Shown here piece by piece: positions 38,718 to 48,021 of a stretch of DNA of 64,000 nt; the stretch's first letter is position 1; the number at the start of each line of letters is the position of its first letter. Source of the DNA: UBA4459 sp963776205 (lineage in GTDB: Bacteria > Bacteroidota > Bacteroidia > Bacteroidales > F082); assembly GCA_963776205.1 (NCBI GenBank), contig CAVZLR010000001.1:62001-126000 (forward strand), given 5' to 3'. The notes below the pieces were generated by a model that did no database searches, was not told where the DNA came from, and saw only the letters and a list, made by a program, of their open reading frames with translations. The position numbers and the translations under genes are program-made.

Positions 38718-40356
38718 ATGAAAAAAATTTATGTTACAATCTTAATAATTTGTATGGCCTTCTTCACCATGCAAGGGCAGAACTTAGTGACTAATGCCGG
38801 TTTCGAAAATTGGACCGGTAGCTCTCCAGACAGCTGGACCTATGAAGAAGGTGTAACATTCAGCCAGGAAACCGGAACAGTTCATGGCGGAACATACAGC
38901 GCAATGGTAACCCTAACAACGGATGTGCAAGGTGATACTGACACGCAAAATGCACCAGCAGCTGTGGTTGCAGGAGATCCTTATAATTGTAGTGTTTGGG
39001 TTTATGATAATGATCCTGCTGGCAGGGTCTCTATAGTATTATACTGGACCGGAGGACCTGCAAATACATACACTAATGTTTACAGTGAAGATATGGATGC
39101 ATGGCAGGAACTTGTTTTTGAAGATTATGTTCCTGAAGGCGCAACTGAAGTTAAGGTTGGATTCAGATTTTATGATGTTGCCGCTGAGTGGGATGGAGAT
39201 GCTGTATTTTATGTTGATGATTACAGCTTTGAAATCAATACAACAATCTATCCTGAACCAACAAACTACCCGACTGATTTCGCAGCTGAGTCAGATGGCC
39301 CGAATATTAACCTGACATGGACCGATGCAGTTGGTGATCAATTACCAAGAGGATATCTTATATTGGGAACTAATAACGGAGGCGGATTCACGGCTCCTGT
39401 TGACGGCACTCCTGTTGGGGATGATACTGATTGGAGTAACAATAGCATAGCGGTGAATGTAATGTACGGTGATGAGTTTCTTGCTGTAAGTACAGAACCA
39501 AATAAGGATTATCAATTTACAATTTATCCCTATTCAAATACTGGTGAAGATATAGATTATAAAACAGGCGGAACAGCACCAGTTGCCTCTGCGTCAAGTG
39601 GCAATACAACTGTAATAAATCAGGAAACCTTTGATAGCGACCTGGGAACATGGACAGGTTATAATGTGTCAGGAGAACAAGAATGGGGATGGGATAGCTT
39701 TGGATTACCACCAGGATGTGCTAAAATGAATGGCTATTTTAATGGACCAATTCCTAATGAGGACTGGCTTATTTCTCCGGCTTTAAACCTGAGCAGCTTC
39801 GAGACTATTACTTTTAGTTTTGATCATGCCAGAAATTTTGCTTCCAATGATGGACTTTTTGTTCTGGTTTCAACTGATTACGATGGCTCAGGCGATCCAT
39901 CAATGAATGGAACCTGGACAGACTTAACCTCCATGTTTACATTCCCCGAAGGTGGAGGAAGTTGGGATTTCATTCCTGCAGGTGCTGCTGATGTAAGTAT
40001 GTATAATGGTTCAAGCTACTTATTTTGCTTACAAATACACTAGTACTGATGCTGCGGCCTCAACCTGGGAGATTGATAATGCACTTATTGCTGGTGTTAC
40101 AGCTGTAGGTATATTTGAAAGTGAAGAGGTAAACATCCAAATATACCCCAATCCGGCAACCGATATACTAACTGTACATTGCAATCACCCTGGCGACGTT
40201 AAAATCATAAGCCTGTCAGGCCAGGTCATGTTGCAATCAGCAACCCAAAAAGGTGCAAACCTATTCAATATTCAACACCTGAATGCTGGTTTGTATATGA
40301 TTCAATTTACAAATGAAGCAGGTGCTGGAAGCACACAAAAACTAATGATCCGTTAA
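38718..40356 (+). CDS. T9SS-secreted protein with adhesin-like J domain, one frameshift
   Basis: About 546 residues after joining. Signal peptide MKKIYVTILIICMAFFTMQGQ, then a carbohydrate-binding-like domain (NLVTNAGFENWTGSSPDSW, to about residue 170), an Fn3-like segment (EPTNYPTDF), and a choice-of-anchor J domain with NEDWLISPAL, FDHARNFASNDG and STDYDGSGDPSMNGTW. One extra base near 40020 ends the first frame; the next frame gives YFAYKYTSTDAAA and a sorting domain (IYPNPATDILTVH). The middle 250 residues are clearly related to those of the preceding gene, a tandem module duplication. GFENWTG starts are common in secreted Bacteroidota glycan-binding proteins. Its ligand is unknown. Confidence 0.8.
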
Positions 40357-40379
40357 ACGGTCATTCATTTTTTAAAAAG

Positions 40380-40414
40380 ATCCTGCCGGCATTAAAAGTT
40401 GGCAGGATTTTTTC
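40380..40414 (+). terminator. Rho-independent terminator
   Basis: ATCCTGCC pairs with GGCAGGAT; the stem extends inward with G-T pairs around ATTAAAA, and TTTTTTC follows. Confidence 0.85.
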
Positions 40415-40484
40415 TTTAATTTTATACGTTTTGAAGCTCACTGGAGCTATACTTTTTTAACATGATTTGCGTTATTTTACTCAT

Positions 40485-42051
40485 ATGAGGTTCAATATAA
40501 AATCATTCTTTACCGTATTTCTTTTGCTATTGTGCAGTATTTCTTTTTCACAAAAAGCATCTGTCGTTCGAATGGAAGTACCAGCAGCACTTGAAGCTGG
40601 GGCGTTTCATTTAGAAACACTTAAGCAAGATGGCATTATGATTTTTTATGAAAGCAACGAAATAAGTGATGCCGGCCAGCGCAAATGGTATTTCGGCTTG
40701 TTCGACACCCAACTTAACCAGGTCTGGCTGAAGTTTATCCCACTTAGCGATGGAATTCAATATGTAAAATCAGTACGAAATGGAATTTTGATCCATTTTC
40801 TTTTTCGCTCAATAAAATCCGGAAAATCACCTAACGATTTTTATGAAATTGTTACATATAATACGAAAGGAGAAGTTTTTTCAAATATATCAGGTACCAT
40901 ACCTAAAGATGCTGAAATTAAGTGGTTTTGAAGCCATTGATGACAAAGCTTGCCTTGGACTCAATTTGAAAAAAGATAACACTGATGTTTTATTTATAAA
41001 CCTGAATAATGGGGAAATTGAGGTCCAGACTATTGAATCTGAAAATGAAAGTTACATTGAGACGATTGATGTCGATCAGGTAAATAAATACTTTTACGTA
41101 GCTGTAAAATATATAAAAGATAAAAGATATCTGGAAGATAAAATAATCCGATACTCAAGCCAAGGGGTCGTTGAAAAAACATATTTAATTAATAATACTG
41201 AAAGCATAAAAACCCCGCGTGATTACATTATTATGCCATTGAAAAACAGCACACTGACTGTTTTAGGCACCTATGATATTATAACGGGCCGTTCGATTGA
41301 TTTTAGTAAAGCAGCAGATGAGATGGATGCCACTAGTGCCGGTATGTTTTTTCTTCAATTTGAAAATGATGTGCAAACGAAATTGAATTTTTATGATTTC
41401 ATGAGTTTTGATAATATTTACAGTTCGATGAATGCACGTGAAATGAGCTATACAAAAGAAACTTCTGATACAGCTGGTAATAAAAAACCAGAAAAAAAAC
41501 TTTCGGCGTTTTTTCACTTCAATGCTCCCTCGGTGATTGAGCTCAATGACCAATATATTCTTAGTGTTGAAATTTACAAGCCTTATTATACATCGGAAAC
41601 CAGAATGGATTATGATTTCTATGGCAGACCCATTCCAATGACCTATGAAATTTTTGACGGTTACCAATTTTACGATTTGATTATTGCTTCTCTCTCAAAA
41701 AAAGGTGACCTTAACTGGAATAATGATTTTGAGATCAAAGGCATGAAAACCTACTTTTTAAAAAAACAGGTGGCTGTTTTTCCTGATGATGAATTTTTAT
41801 CAATGGCTTACATTAACAATGGTAAAATATATTCTCAAACAATCAATGCTGCAGCTGATCTGAATAAAGAAGAAACCACCATTGAATCACAATTTGCAAA
41901 AGACCGGGTCTCTGAGGATGAAAACAATACGATTGTTCATTGGTATGATGATTATTTCCTTATTTATGGATATCAGAAAATAAAGAACAGGTCGTTGGGT
42001 GATCAATCGACCAGAACCGTTTTTTATGCCAACAAAGTAGCTTATAATTAA
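40485..42051 (+). CDS. Exported protein of unknown function, one frameshift
   Basis: About 521 residues. From ATG 40485 it starts MRFNIKSFFTVFLLLLCSISFSQK, a signal peptide; an upstream TTG at 40467 would hide the signal. The first frame ends at EIKWF-stop; one extra T in TTTT near 40926 is the cause, and removing it gives EIKWFEAIDDKACLGLN and the long frame to 42051. The protein has repeated short beta strands (NGEIEVQTIESENES; ARMSY-like segments) but no recognised domain or sorting signal. It is followed 7 bp later by a methyltransferase gene. Confidence 0.65.
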
Positions 42052-42058
42052 AACTGTA

Positions 42059-42850
42059 ATGAAGATAATTTGGTCTGTCAGCAGTTATATTCGATATATA
42101 TTCAAATCAAAATCGAGATATATAATTCACTCTCCTTTTGCTTATAAGCTTATTAACGAAGTTTTTCTGGACAATAGTTCCAACTCCGATATAGATATAC
42201 TTGATTCATTCAGGAAACAATTATTTAAACGCTCAACATTAATTGAAACAACTGATCTGGGAGCAGGTGCTGGAAAAAAAACCTATATCACGATTGTTAC
42301 TCCGCTGGGAAAAATAGCCAGACAAAGATCACTTGACAATAAAAGCTTGAACCTCCTATACAAGATAACCAGGTATTTTAAGCCAGCGAGCATTCTTGAA
42401 TTTGGCACCTCTGCGGGTATCAGTGCTTCTTACATCGGTAAAGCCAGCGACTTTAAAAAATTTGTAACCATGGAAGGTTGTGCCGTATTGGCATCGCACG
42501 CCAAAAATTATTTCGATTCTCTTAATTTATCGAAAATTGAACTTAGGGTGGGTAATTTTGATGATATCCTTGACAAAACACTGTCAGAGTTTGAACAATT
42601 GGATATGGTTTTTGTTGATGGTAATCATCGACGAAAACAAACCACAGACTATTTTATGAAATGCGTGACCAAAGCTCATGAAAACAGTATTTTCATTTTC
42701 GATGATATCCATTGGTCGCCGGAAATGGAAAAAGCCTGGGAAGAAATAAAAAAGCATAAAAGGGTGAGCGTTTCCATTGACATTTTCAAAATGGGTATTT
42801 TGTTTTTCAATAAAGGAATTGCCAGGCAAGATTTTGTTATCCGATATTAA
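42059..42850 (+). CDS. Class I SAM-dependent methyltransferase
   Basis: 263 residues. SAM-binding motif I appears in ILEFGTSAGISASYIG (about residue 115), and the acidic stretch LDMVFVDGNHRRKQT is the family's motif with a likely catalytic or metal-binding Asp. FIFDDIHWSPEME follows as in methyltransferase-24 proteins. The substrate is unknown. The N-terminal 90 residues are basic and may bind membrane or RNA; that is a guess. The gene starts 7 bp after the exported protein and its own promoter is not evident. Confidence 0.78.
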   Translation: MKIIWSVSSYIRYIFKSKSRYIIHSPFAYKLINEVFLDNSSNSDIDILDSFRKQLFKRSTLIETTDLGAGAGKKTYITIVTPLGKIARQRSLDNKSLNLLYKITRYFKPASILEFGTSAGISASYIGKASDFKKFVTMEGCAVLASHAKNYFDSLNLSKIELRVGNFDDILDKTLSEFEQLDMVFVDGNHRRKQTTDYFMKCVTKAHENSIFIFDDIHWSPEMEKAWEEIKKHKRVSVSIDIFKMGILFFNKGIARQDFVIRY

Positions 42851-42886
42851 ATGCCAACAAATTGAACATATTAGATAAGATAAATG

Positions 42887-42894
42887 TACCTTTG
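42887..42894 (+). promoter_or_regulatory. -7 promoter element for the ABC transporter gene
   Basis: TACCTTTG matches TAnnTTTG, 24 bp before the start at 42919. A TTG at 42862-42864, 22 bp upstream, could serve as the -33 element. Confidence 0.55.
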
Positions 42895-42918
42895 GAATTA
42901 AGTTAAACGACTCAAAGA

Positions 42919-43641
42919 ATGAAAGAAGAAATTATCCAATTAAAGAATATTTCACGGTTTTTTCAGGTAGGAACTGAAACAGTAAAAGCCTTGGTGGACG
43001 TGACACTTGATATATACCGCAATGAATTCGTTGCTTTAATGGGGCCATCCGGTTCAGGCAAATCAACCATGATGAATTTACTCGGCTGTCTTGACACCCC
43101 AACCAGTGGTTCCTATTTTTTAAATGGGATAGACGTAAGTAAAATGAGCGATAATGAACTGGCTGATATCAGGAATAAAGAAATTGGTTTTATTTTTCAA
43201 ACCTTTAATTTGTTACCACGTTCAACAGCACTTGACAATGTAACGTTACCACTGATCTATGCCGGCATTTCAAAACAGCAGCGGATTCTGATTGCCAAAG
43301 AAACCCTGGAACAGGTGCAACTCACTGACAGGATGAACCATAAACCCAATGAACTTTCGGGAGGGCAAAGACAACGGGTAGCCATTGCGCGTGCACTTGT
43401 AAATAAACCTTCTATCGTGCTTGCTGATGAACCCACAGGTAACCTCGATTCAAAAACTTCCACTGAGATTATTGGTTTACTTGAAGAAATTCATCGGATG
43501 GGGAATACAATTATCATCGTTACTCACGAAGAAGATATTGCAATGCATGCCCATCGGGTTATCAGGATGATGGACGGACGAATTGAATCAGATGAAAAAA
43601 ATAATAATATTATTACTGTAAATCAGAAAATAACGGTATAA
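42919..43641 (+). CDS. ABC transporter ATP-binding protein, MacB/LolD type
   Basis: 240 residues with all ABC motifs: Walker A GPSGSGKST (about residue 42), Q-loop FIFQTFNLLP, signature LSGGQRQRVAIARAL, Walker B IVLADEPTGNLDS and the switch His in IIVTHEED. The N-terminal RFFQVGTETVKALVDV and the overall pattern are those of MacB/LolD/FtsE-like ATPases that work with a MacB-type permease. No permease is encoded next to it, so its partner lies elsewhere. It probably drives export or extraction of a lipoprotein or peptide. Confidence 0.9.
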   Translation: MKEEIIQLKNISRFFQVGTETVKALVDVTLDIYRNEFVALMGPSGSGKSTMMNLLGCLDTPTSGSYFLNGIDVSKMSDNELADIRNKEIGFIFQTFNLLPRSTALDNVTLPLIYAGISKQQRILIAKETLEQVQLTDRMNHKPNELSGGQRQRVAIARALVNKPSIVLADEPTGNLDSKTSTEIIGLLEEIHRMGNTIIIVTHEEDIAMHAHRVIRMMDGRIESDEKNNNIITVNQKITV

Positions 43642-43664
43642 TTTATTTATAGCGAAAATTAAGA

Positions 43665-44218
43665 ATGGCAAGAATATATACGAAAACAGGAGATGCCGGT
43701 AAAACTGCGCTGATAGGAGGAACACGTGTACCCAAATATGACCAACGTATTGAAGCCTATGGAACAGTTGATGAACTGAAATCGTGGGTTGGACTGATCC
43801 GTGACAAAATAGATGATAAACACCAGCAAGAAATTTTAATTGAAATCCAGGACCGATTATTTACGGCAGAATCATTACTTGCTCAGGATGGCTCGGAAGC
43901 AAATAAAATGCTCCCTGACAACTTAAAGAATCAGATATTGAATATATCGAAAAGGAAATAGACTTAATGAATGAAAGCCTTCCTCCTATTAAATCATTTG
44001 TACTTCCAGGCGGACATGAAGTTATTTCAATTACTCATATTACCAGAACGATTTGCCGAAGGGCTGAGAGAATAATCATAAAACTCAGTGAAACACATCC
44101 CGTTAACCCCCTTATAATTAAATACATCAATCGCTTATCAGATTACTTTTTCGTGCTTGCCAGAAAGCTTACCATCGATTTGGATATCGAAGAAACTGTA
44201 TGGAAACCCCGAATTTAA
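43665..44218 (+). CDS. Cob(I)yrinic acid a,c-diamide adenosyltransferase (PduO type), one frameshift
   Basis: Adds the 5'-deoxyadenosyl group to cobalamin. The first frame carries ARIYTKTGDAGKTALIGGTRVPK (ATP-binding start) and ends NISKRK-stop; one missing base near 43938 shifts to a frame with EYIEKEIDLMNESLPP. It goes on with FVLPGGHEV and CRRAERIIIKLSE, the cobalamin-contact segment. The joined protein is about 184 residues, the usual size. The gene lies 23 bp after the ABC ATPase. Both halves are intact in sequence, so the shift is likely an error. Confidence 0.88.
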
Positions 44219-44267
44219 AGGGTTTCAGAATTATTTCTTTTTTTTCTCAAAGGAATCAAAAAAAAAT

Positions 44268-44275
44268 TACTTTTG
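44268..44275 (+). promoter_or_regulatory. -7 promoter element for the DUF2795 gene
   Basis: TACTTTTG matches TAnnTTTG, 27 bp before the start at 44303. Confidence 0.5.
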
Positions 44276-44302
44276 CAAAAAATACAACAAATTGATTGAG
44301 CT

Positions 44303-44524
44303 ATGTATTGGACTTTAGAATTAGCTTCTAAACTTGAAGATGCGCCCTGGCCTGCAACGAAAGAAGAACTCATCGAGTGGTGTATTCGTACAGGAAGACA
44401 GCCTGAAGTTGTTGAAAATCTGATGGAAATTGAAGATGAGGGAGAGGTTTACGAGCGTATTGAAGATTTATGGCCCGATTATCCGACAAAAGAGGATTTC
44501 TTCTTCAATGAAGACGAATATTAA
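44303..44524 (+). CDS. DUF2795 domain-containing small protein
   Basis: 73 residues, acidic and soluble. PWPATKEELIEWCIRTG followed by EVVENLMEIEDEGEVYERIEDLW matches the DUF2795 pattern widespread in Bacteroidota; the tail is very acidic (KEDFFFNEDEY). Function unknown. It has its own -7 motif and a strong terminator, so it is transcribed alone, probably at a high level. Confidence 0.82.
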   Translation: MYWTLELASKLEDAPWPATKEELIEWCIRTGRQPEVVENLMEIEDEGEVYERIEDLWPDYPTKEDFFFNEDEY

Positions 44525-44549
44525 ACGTATTAAACCGACAGAACAGAGG

Positions 44550-44572
44550 GCTGCCAATAGGCAGCTTTTTTT
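44550..44572. terminator. Rho-independent terminator
   Basis: GCTGCC, loop AATA, GGCAGC, then seven T. It lies 26 bp past the DUF2795 stop and touches the stop of the convergent rsmD gene. Confidence 0.85.
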
Positions 44573-45110
44573 ATGCCCTGAAATGAAATAAACTAAAATT
44601 CACATGGCCATATTTTCGATGTTCCAGAAAATAGCTCTGCGATTTCATATCAATAGTACCAGGATGTTCAATGATTAAAATACCCTGATCATTTAATAGG
44701 TTTCGTTCCATAACCAGCGGGTTTATACATTCAATATCAGGAAGGTCGTATGGCGGATCAGCAAAGATAATATCAAACTTGAAGGGTGTGGATTTCATAA
44801 ATCTGAATACATCAGACCTTACTACCTGCACATTACTCATATCAAAATCGCGCACAGTGTCTTTTATAAATTTAATGCACTTGTAATTCTGATCTACTGA
44901 CAATACATTAGCACATCCCCTTGATGCAAATTCATATGAAATTGAACCGGTTCCTGCAAACAGGTCAAGTGCAACTTTCCCATCAAAATCAATTTTATGT
45001 CGCAAAATGTTAAAAAGACTTTCTTTGGCAAGATCAGTAGTTGGCCTAACGGGCAGATTCTTAGGTGGCTTGATAATCCTGCGACCGAATTTTCCGCCAA
45101 TTATTCGCAT
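44571..45110 (-). CDS. rsmD: 16S rRNA (guanine(966)-N(2))-methyltransferase
   Basis: 179 residues. MRIIGGKFGRRIIKPP opens the protein, followed by RPTTDLAKESLFNIL, the SAM motif LDLFAGTGSISYEFASRG, and the catalytic NPPY-type motif FADPPYDLP. It methylates the 30S subunit RNA. Its first codons overlap the end of the DUF3822 gene by 10 bp, an arrangement common in Bacteroidota, so the two are translationally linked. It ends against the bidirectional-looking hairpin at 44550-44572. Confidence 0.93.
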   Translation of the reverse strand: MRIIGGKFGRRIIKPPKNLPVRPTTDLAKESLFNILRHKIDFDGKVALDLFAGTGSISYEFASRGCANVLSVDQNYKCIKFIKDTVRDFDMSNVQVVRSDVFRFMKSTPFKFDIIFADPPYDLPDIECINPLVMERNLLNDQGILIIEHPGTIDMKSQSYFLEHRKYGHVNFSLFHFRA

Positions 45111-45970
45111 TGCTGTGCATTAAACAAAGTGTAATTTTTATGGGCCATCAGTCCATCCATCAGATAAGAATATCCATAGTTGTCGTTTCTCTCAATGAAC
45201 CTGCTTTTGCGGATATAGCGGTAAATCATTTCATATAAAATACTGCTTTTATCAATATTTCCTGATATCACCAACTCTACTTCCTCAGGATTCAGGTGCA
45301 GTTCTTCCATTGCAGATAACAGGAAATAAATAAAATCTTCCTTGGTATGGTACCTGAACATATTATAAAAATGCAACTTTTTATTTTTAAAATAAATCAG
45401 GTCGAATCCTTCATCGCGTACATTCAAAAATAGGCTTTTGGCACTAATTTTATTCTTATAATTAATCGATAAACTTTCGATAATTGACGATGAGCAATGA
45501 TAAAACTGCGCATTTGGCCAAAGCTTTCTTAACTGATTGTTTAGAATTTCTGATATACTGAAAACATTGATGATATGAGCATTGTTCAGCTTATTGAAAT
45601 AGGTAATTTGCGCTTCTTCAATCGGATGATTGAATTTCAAATACATCTCTGCTTTTTCCTCAATAAATAAGGGAGGTGGTAAAAGTGTGCTGAATTGATG
45701 ATCAATCAGAAAAAAAACTTTTTGAAACCGGCCATTTAACCACTTTTTTTCATCTAACACATGATCAAAAATCGGGGTAAAACTTTCATTCAACTTTATA
45801 TTGCTGAAAGTGAACGAATCGAAAACAACATATTTCTTATTTCCAGGATTAAAAACAGTAAATGATAAACTGTGTCTTCCGAGTTGCAAACTCAAAAAGT
45901 AATCTTCTGAATTACTTTCAAGAAAAGACTTGTCGTAAAAACTAATATATGGCTTGATCCGCGAAGGCAT
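45101..45970 (-). CDS. DUF3822 family protein
   Basis: 289 residues. The start PSRIKPYISFYDKSFLESN, the LSLQLGRHSLSFTVFNPGNKKYVV segment and the later DLIYFKNKKLHFYNMFRYHTKEDFIYFLL are typical of DUF3822, an actin/hexokinase-like fold protein found almost only in Bacteroidota next to rsmD. No signal peptide; cytoplasmic. Function unknown. It starts 11 bp after the preceding gene and overlaps rsmD by 10 bp. Confidence 0.85.
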   Translation of the reverse strand: MPSRIKPYISFYDKSFLESNSEDYFLSLQLGRHSLSFTVFNPGNKKYVVFDSFTFSNIKLNESFTPIFDHVLDEKKWLNGRFQKVFFLIDHQFSTLLPPPLFIEEKAEMYLKFNHPIEEAQITYFNKLNNAHIINVFSISEILNNQLRKLWPNAQFYHCSSSIIESLSINYKNKISAKSLFLNVRDEGFDLIYFKNKKLHFYNMFRYHTKEDFIYFLLSAMEELHLNPEEVELVISGNIDKSSILYEMIYRYIRKSRFIERNDNYGYSYLMDGLMAHKNYTLFNAQQCE

Positions 45971-45981
45971 TGGGATGTTTT

Positions 45982-46578
45982 TTATTCCCAGTTGCCGTCA
46001 GTTGAAGGTTCTGTTAATGATCCTACTTTTAGCCCTGGATATTTTTCAAGGTCTTCTGATTTAGCAATAATATTCCGCATGGTCTGTTCATCCATTCCCT
46101 TCATAAAAGCAGTAAATGGTGCTTTTACTTCAAAAACGAATACTTGAACACCTCCTCTTTCTATAGTGTCAGAACTCATTTCAAATATTTCTCCTTCCGA
46201 AAAAGGAATCAATGATAATTGATCAATAGTATAATTCTTATTTGAGAATAAGGTATCAGCAATTCTGATATATCCCACGGTATCATTAATTGTTTTGGTA
46301 AAAGTGGTGTCTTCGGGATCTGGAATCATTTTTACAACCGGTACTTCTGCAACTTTAACGAACTTTATGAGTGTATCAAAGTCGTTGGCATATGAGCCAT
46401 TTACCCTTCTGAAGATAAGCTGTGAGTTCCTAACATCTTTTAATTTCTCAACCACAACTTTTTGTCTTGCTCTTCTCTCCTTATCGAACCTAACCGGTTC
46501 CATAATACTTTCATAAACGAAGTAACCTAGGCCAACTACAATAACAAGTAATACTACCTGAATAAGAATCTTTTTCAT
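45982..46578 (-). CDS. Membrane-anchored protein of unknown function
   Basis: 198 residues from Met 46578 (MKKILIQVVLLVIVVGLGYFVY); six upstream residues in the same frame are unlikely. One N-terminal membrane helix is followed by a short coiled region (FDKERRARQKVVVEKLKDVR) and a soluble part with IRRVNG-SYANDFDTLIKFV, reminiscent of type IV pilin-like or DUF-type conserved Bacteroidota proteins. It heads an apparent operon with DUF3822 and rsmD. No enzyme motif is seen. Confidence 0.7.
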   Translation of the reverse strand: MKKILIQVVLLVIVVGLGYFVYESIMEPVRFDKERRARQKVVVEKLKDVRNSQLIFRRVNGSYANDFDTLIKFVKVAEVPVVKMIPDPEDTTFTKTINDTVGYIRIADTLFSNKNYTIDQLSLIPFSEGEIFEMSSDTIERGGVQVFVFEVKAPFTAFMKGMDEQTMRNIIAKSEDLEKYPGLKVGSLTEPSTDGNWE

Positions 46579-46598
46579 GAGTGATATATTTTGCAAAG

Positions 46599-46606
46599 CA
46601 AATTTA
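46599..46606 (-). promoter_or_regulatory. -7 promoter element for the 46578-44571 operon
   Basis: Plus-strand CAAATTTA reads TAAATTTG, 20 bp before ATG 46578. Confidence 0.5.
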
Positions 46607-46675
46607 TAAATTTTTTGGGTTATTGGTTTATATTTTCAATTTATTATTTAATTCAAATAGAAATCCTTATCTCCA

Positions 46676-47137
46676 TCAATCTCTCATTATCAAATTGGTG
46701 TATTCAGGTATATTATCAAGAAAAGAATACGTTTCATTTAAGAAATCTACAATGCAACAATAATGTTTCATTCCGTTGGAAACAATAAGAAACTGGACCT
46801 TTAGCTGTATATTGTACCTGGCAATCTGTTCAAATGTTTTCTGATCAACATTTACACCAGGTGCTTTAAATTCAATGAGCACCAATGGTTCGCCGGACTT
46901 TCCGGCTACAACAGCATCAAATCTCTTATGCAATCCAAGCACTTTTATACCTTTTTCAATACTGATCAGTGAAGCCGGGTATTTTTTCTCATGGATCAGA
47001 TACTGAATAAATTGTTGCCTTACCCACTCTTCAGGATTTAGCACTATATACTTTCTTCTGATGGAATCAAATACTTCCATTCTTTGATTAACCTCCCTTG
47101 TCTTCAAAGGATAAAATGGCAAATTAAGTTGATGCAT
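46676..47137 (-). CDS. HsdR N-terminal (type I restriction-like) domain protein
   Basis: 153 residues from Met 47137 (MHQLNLPFYPL). The frame extends to 47167 but those residues look non-native. It matches the stand-alone HSDR_N_2 domain: EEWVRQQFIQYLI, the RFDAVVAGKSGEPLVLIEFKAP core with the D-xn-E-x-K nuclease signature (Asp, Glu and Lys all present), and QIARYNIQLKVQFLIVSNG. Despite the name it is a lone protein in a conserved Bacteroidota neighbourhood next to holA, with no hsdM or hsdS here, so a housekeeping role is more likely than restriction. Confidence 0.82.
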   Translation of the reverse strand: MHQLNLPFYPLKTREVNQRMEVFDSIRRKYIVLNPEEWVRQQFIQYLIHEKKYPASLISIEKGIKVLGLHKRFDAVVAGKSGEPLVLIEFKAPGVNVDQKTFEQIARYNIQLKVQFLIVSNGMKHYCCIVDFLNETYSFLDNIPEYTNLIMRD

Positions 47138-47218
47138 CCTAATTAGATTATGGCTAAAATAATACAATAAATAGTTTTGTATAATTACCAGGTAAGTTAT
47201 GAGTATGATACAATTCAG

Positions 47219-47226
47219 TATTTTTG
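47219..47226 (+). promoter_or_regulatory. -7 promoter element for amn-holA
   Basis: TATTTTTG matches TAnnTTTG, 22 bp before ATG 47249. Confidence 0.55.
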
Positions 47227-47248
47227 CAGGAAATAAGATTCGATTTAA

Positions 47249-48019
47249 ATGAAGACAAAAAATGACATTGTAAGTAATTGGCTTCCAAGATATACAGGAT
47301 TGGAGATCGAAAAGTTCGGAGCTTATATCCTTTTAACCAATTTTAATCAATACCTGGAAATTTTTGCCAAAAGCAACGAGGTTGAAATTGTTGGCAAAGG
47401 TTTGCCTATGCCATGTGCTACCAAAGACAATATTACCATGATAAATTTCGGAATTGGCAGTTCCAATGCAGCTACGATAATGGATCTGCTTAGTGGAATT
47501 AATCCGAAAGCAGTATTATTTCTTGGAAAATGCGGTGGTTTAAAAAAGAAAAACCAGGTAGGAGACTTGATCCTTCCTATCGCTGCTATCCGTGGCGAAG
47601 GTACATCTGACGATTATATTCCGGCCATTGTTCCGGCTTTGCCAGCATTTAGCCTTCAAAAAGCCATATCAACAGCCATTCGTGATTTTAACAGGGATTA
47701 CTGGACAGGAACTGTATTTACAACTAACCGCCGTGTGTGGGAACATGATGAAAAATTTAAAAAGTACCTCCGAAAAACCCGCAGTATGGCAATTGATATG
47801 GAAACAGCAACCATTTTTACCGTTGGATTTGCCAACGAAATACCAACCGGTGCATTGCTGCTCGTATCTGACCAACCAATGATACCTGAAGGAATTAAAA
47901 CTGCTGAAAGTGACAAGAAAGTCAGCACTCAATTTGTGGAAGACCACCTCGCTATTGGCATCGAATCATTAAAGCAGCTCATAAACAAAGGTTTAACTGT
48001 GAAACACTTAAAATTTTAG
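47249..48019 (+). CDS. amn: AMP nucleosidase
   Basis: 256-residue short form of AMP nucleosidase, which cleaves AMP to adenine and ribose-5-phosphate. It is a PNP-fold protein: MINFGIGSSNAATIMDLL and LFLGKCGGLKKKNQVGDLILP bind phosphate and ribose, and AIDMETATIFTVGF holds the Met-Glu contact. GEGTSDDYIPAIVPALP is typical of the Bacteroidota Amn. The large N-terminal domain of the E. coli enzyme is absent, as usual in this phylum. holA starts 2 bp after it, so they form an operon. Confidence 0.9.
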   Translation: MKTKNDIVSNWLPRYTGLEIEKFGAYILLTNFNQYLEIFAKSNEVEIVGKGLPMPCATKDNITMINFGIGSSNAATIMDLLSGINPKAVLFLGKCGGLKKKNQVGDLILPIAAIRGEGTSDDYIPAIVPALPAFSLQKAISTAIRDFNRDYWTGTVFTTNRRVWEHDEKFKKYLRKTRSMAIDMETATIFTVGFANEIPTGALLLVSDQPMIPEGIKTAESDKKVSTQFVEDHLAIGIESLKQLINKGLTVKHLKF

Positions 48020-48021
48020 TC

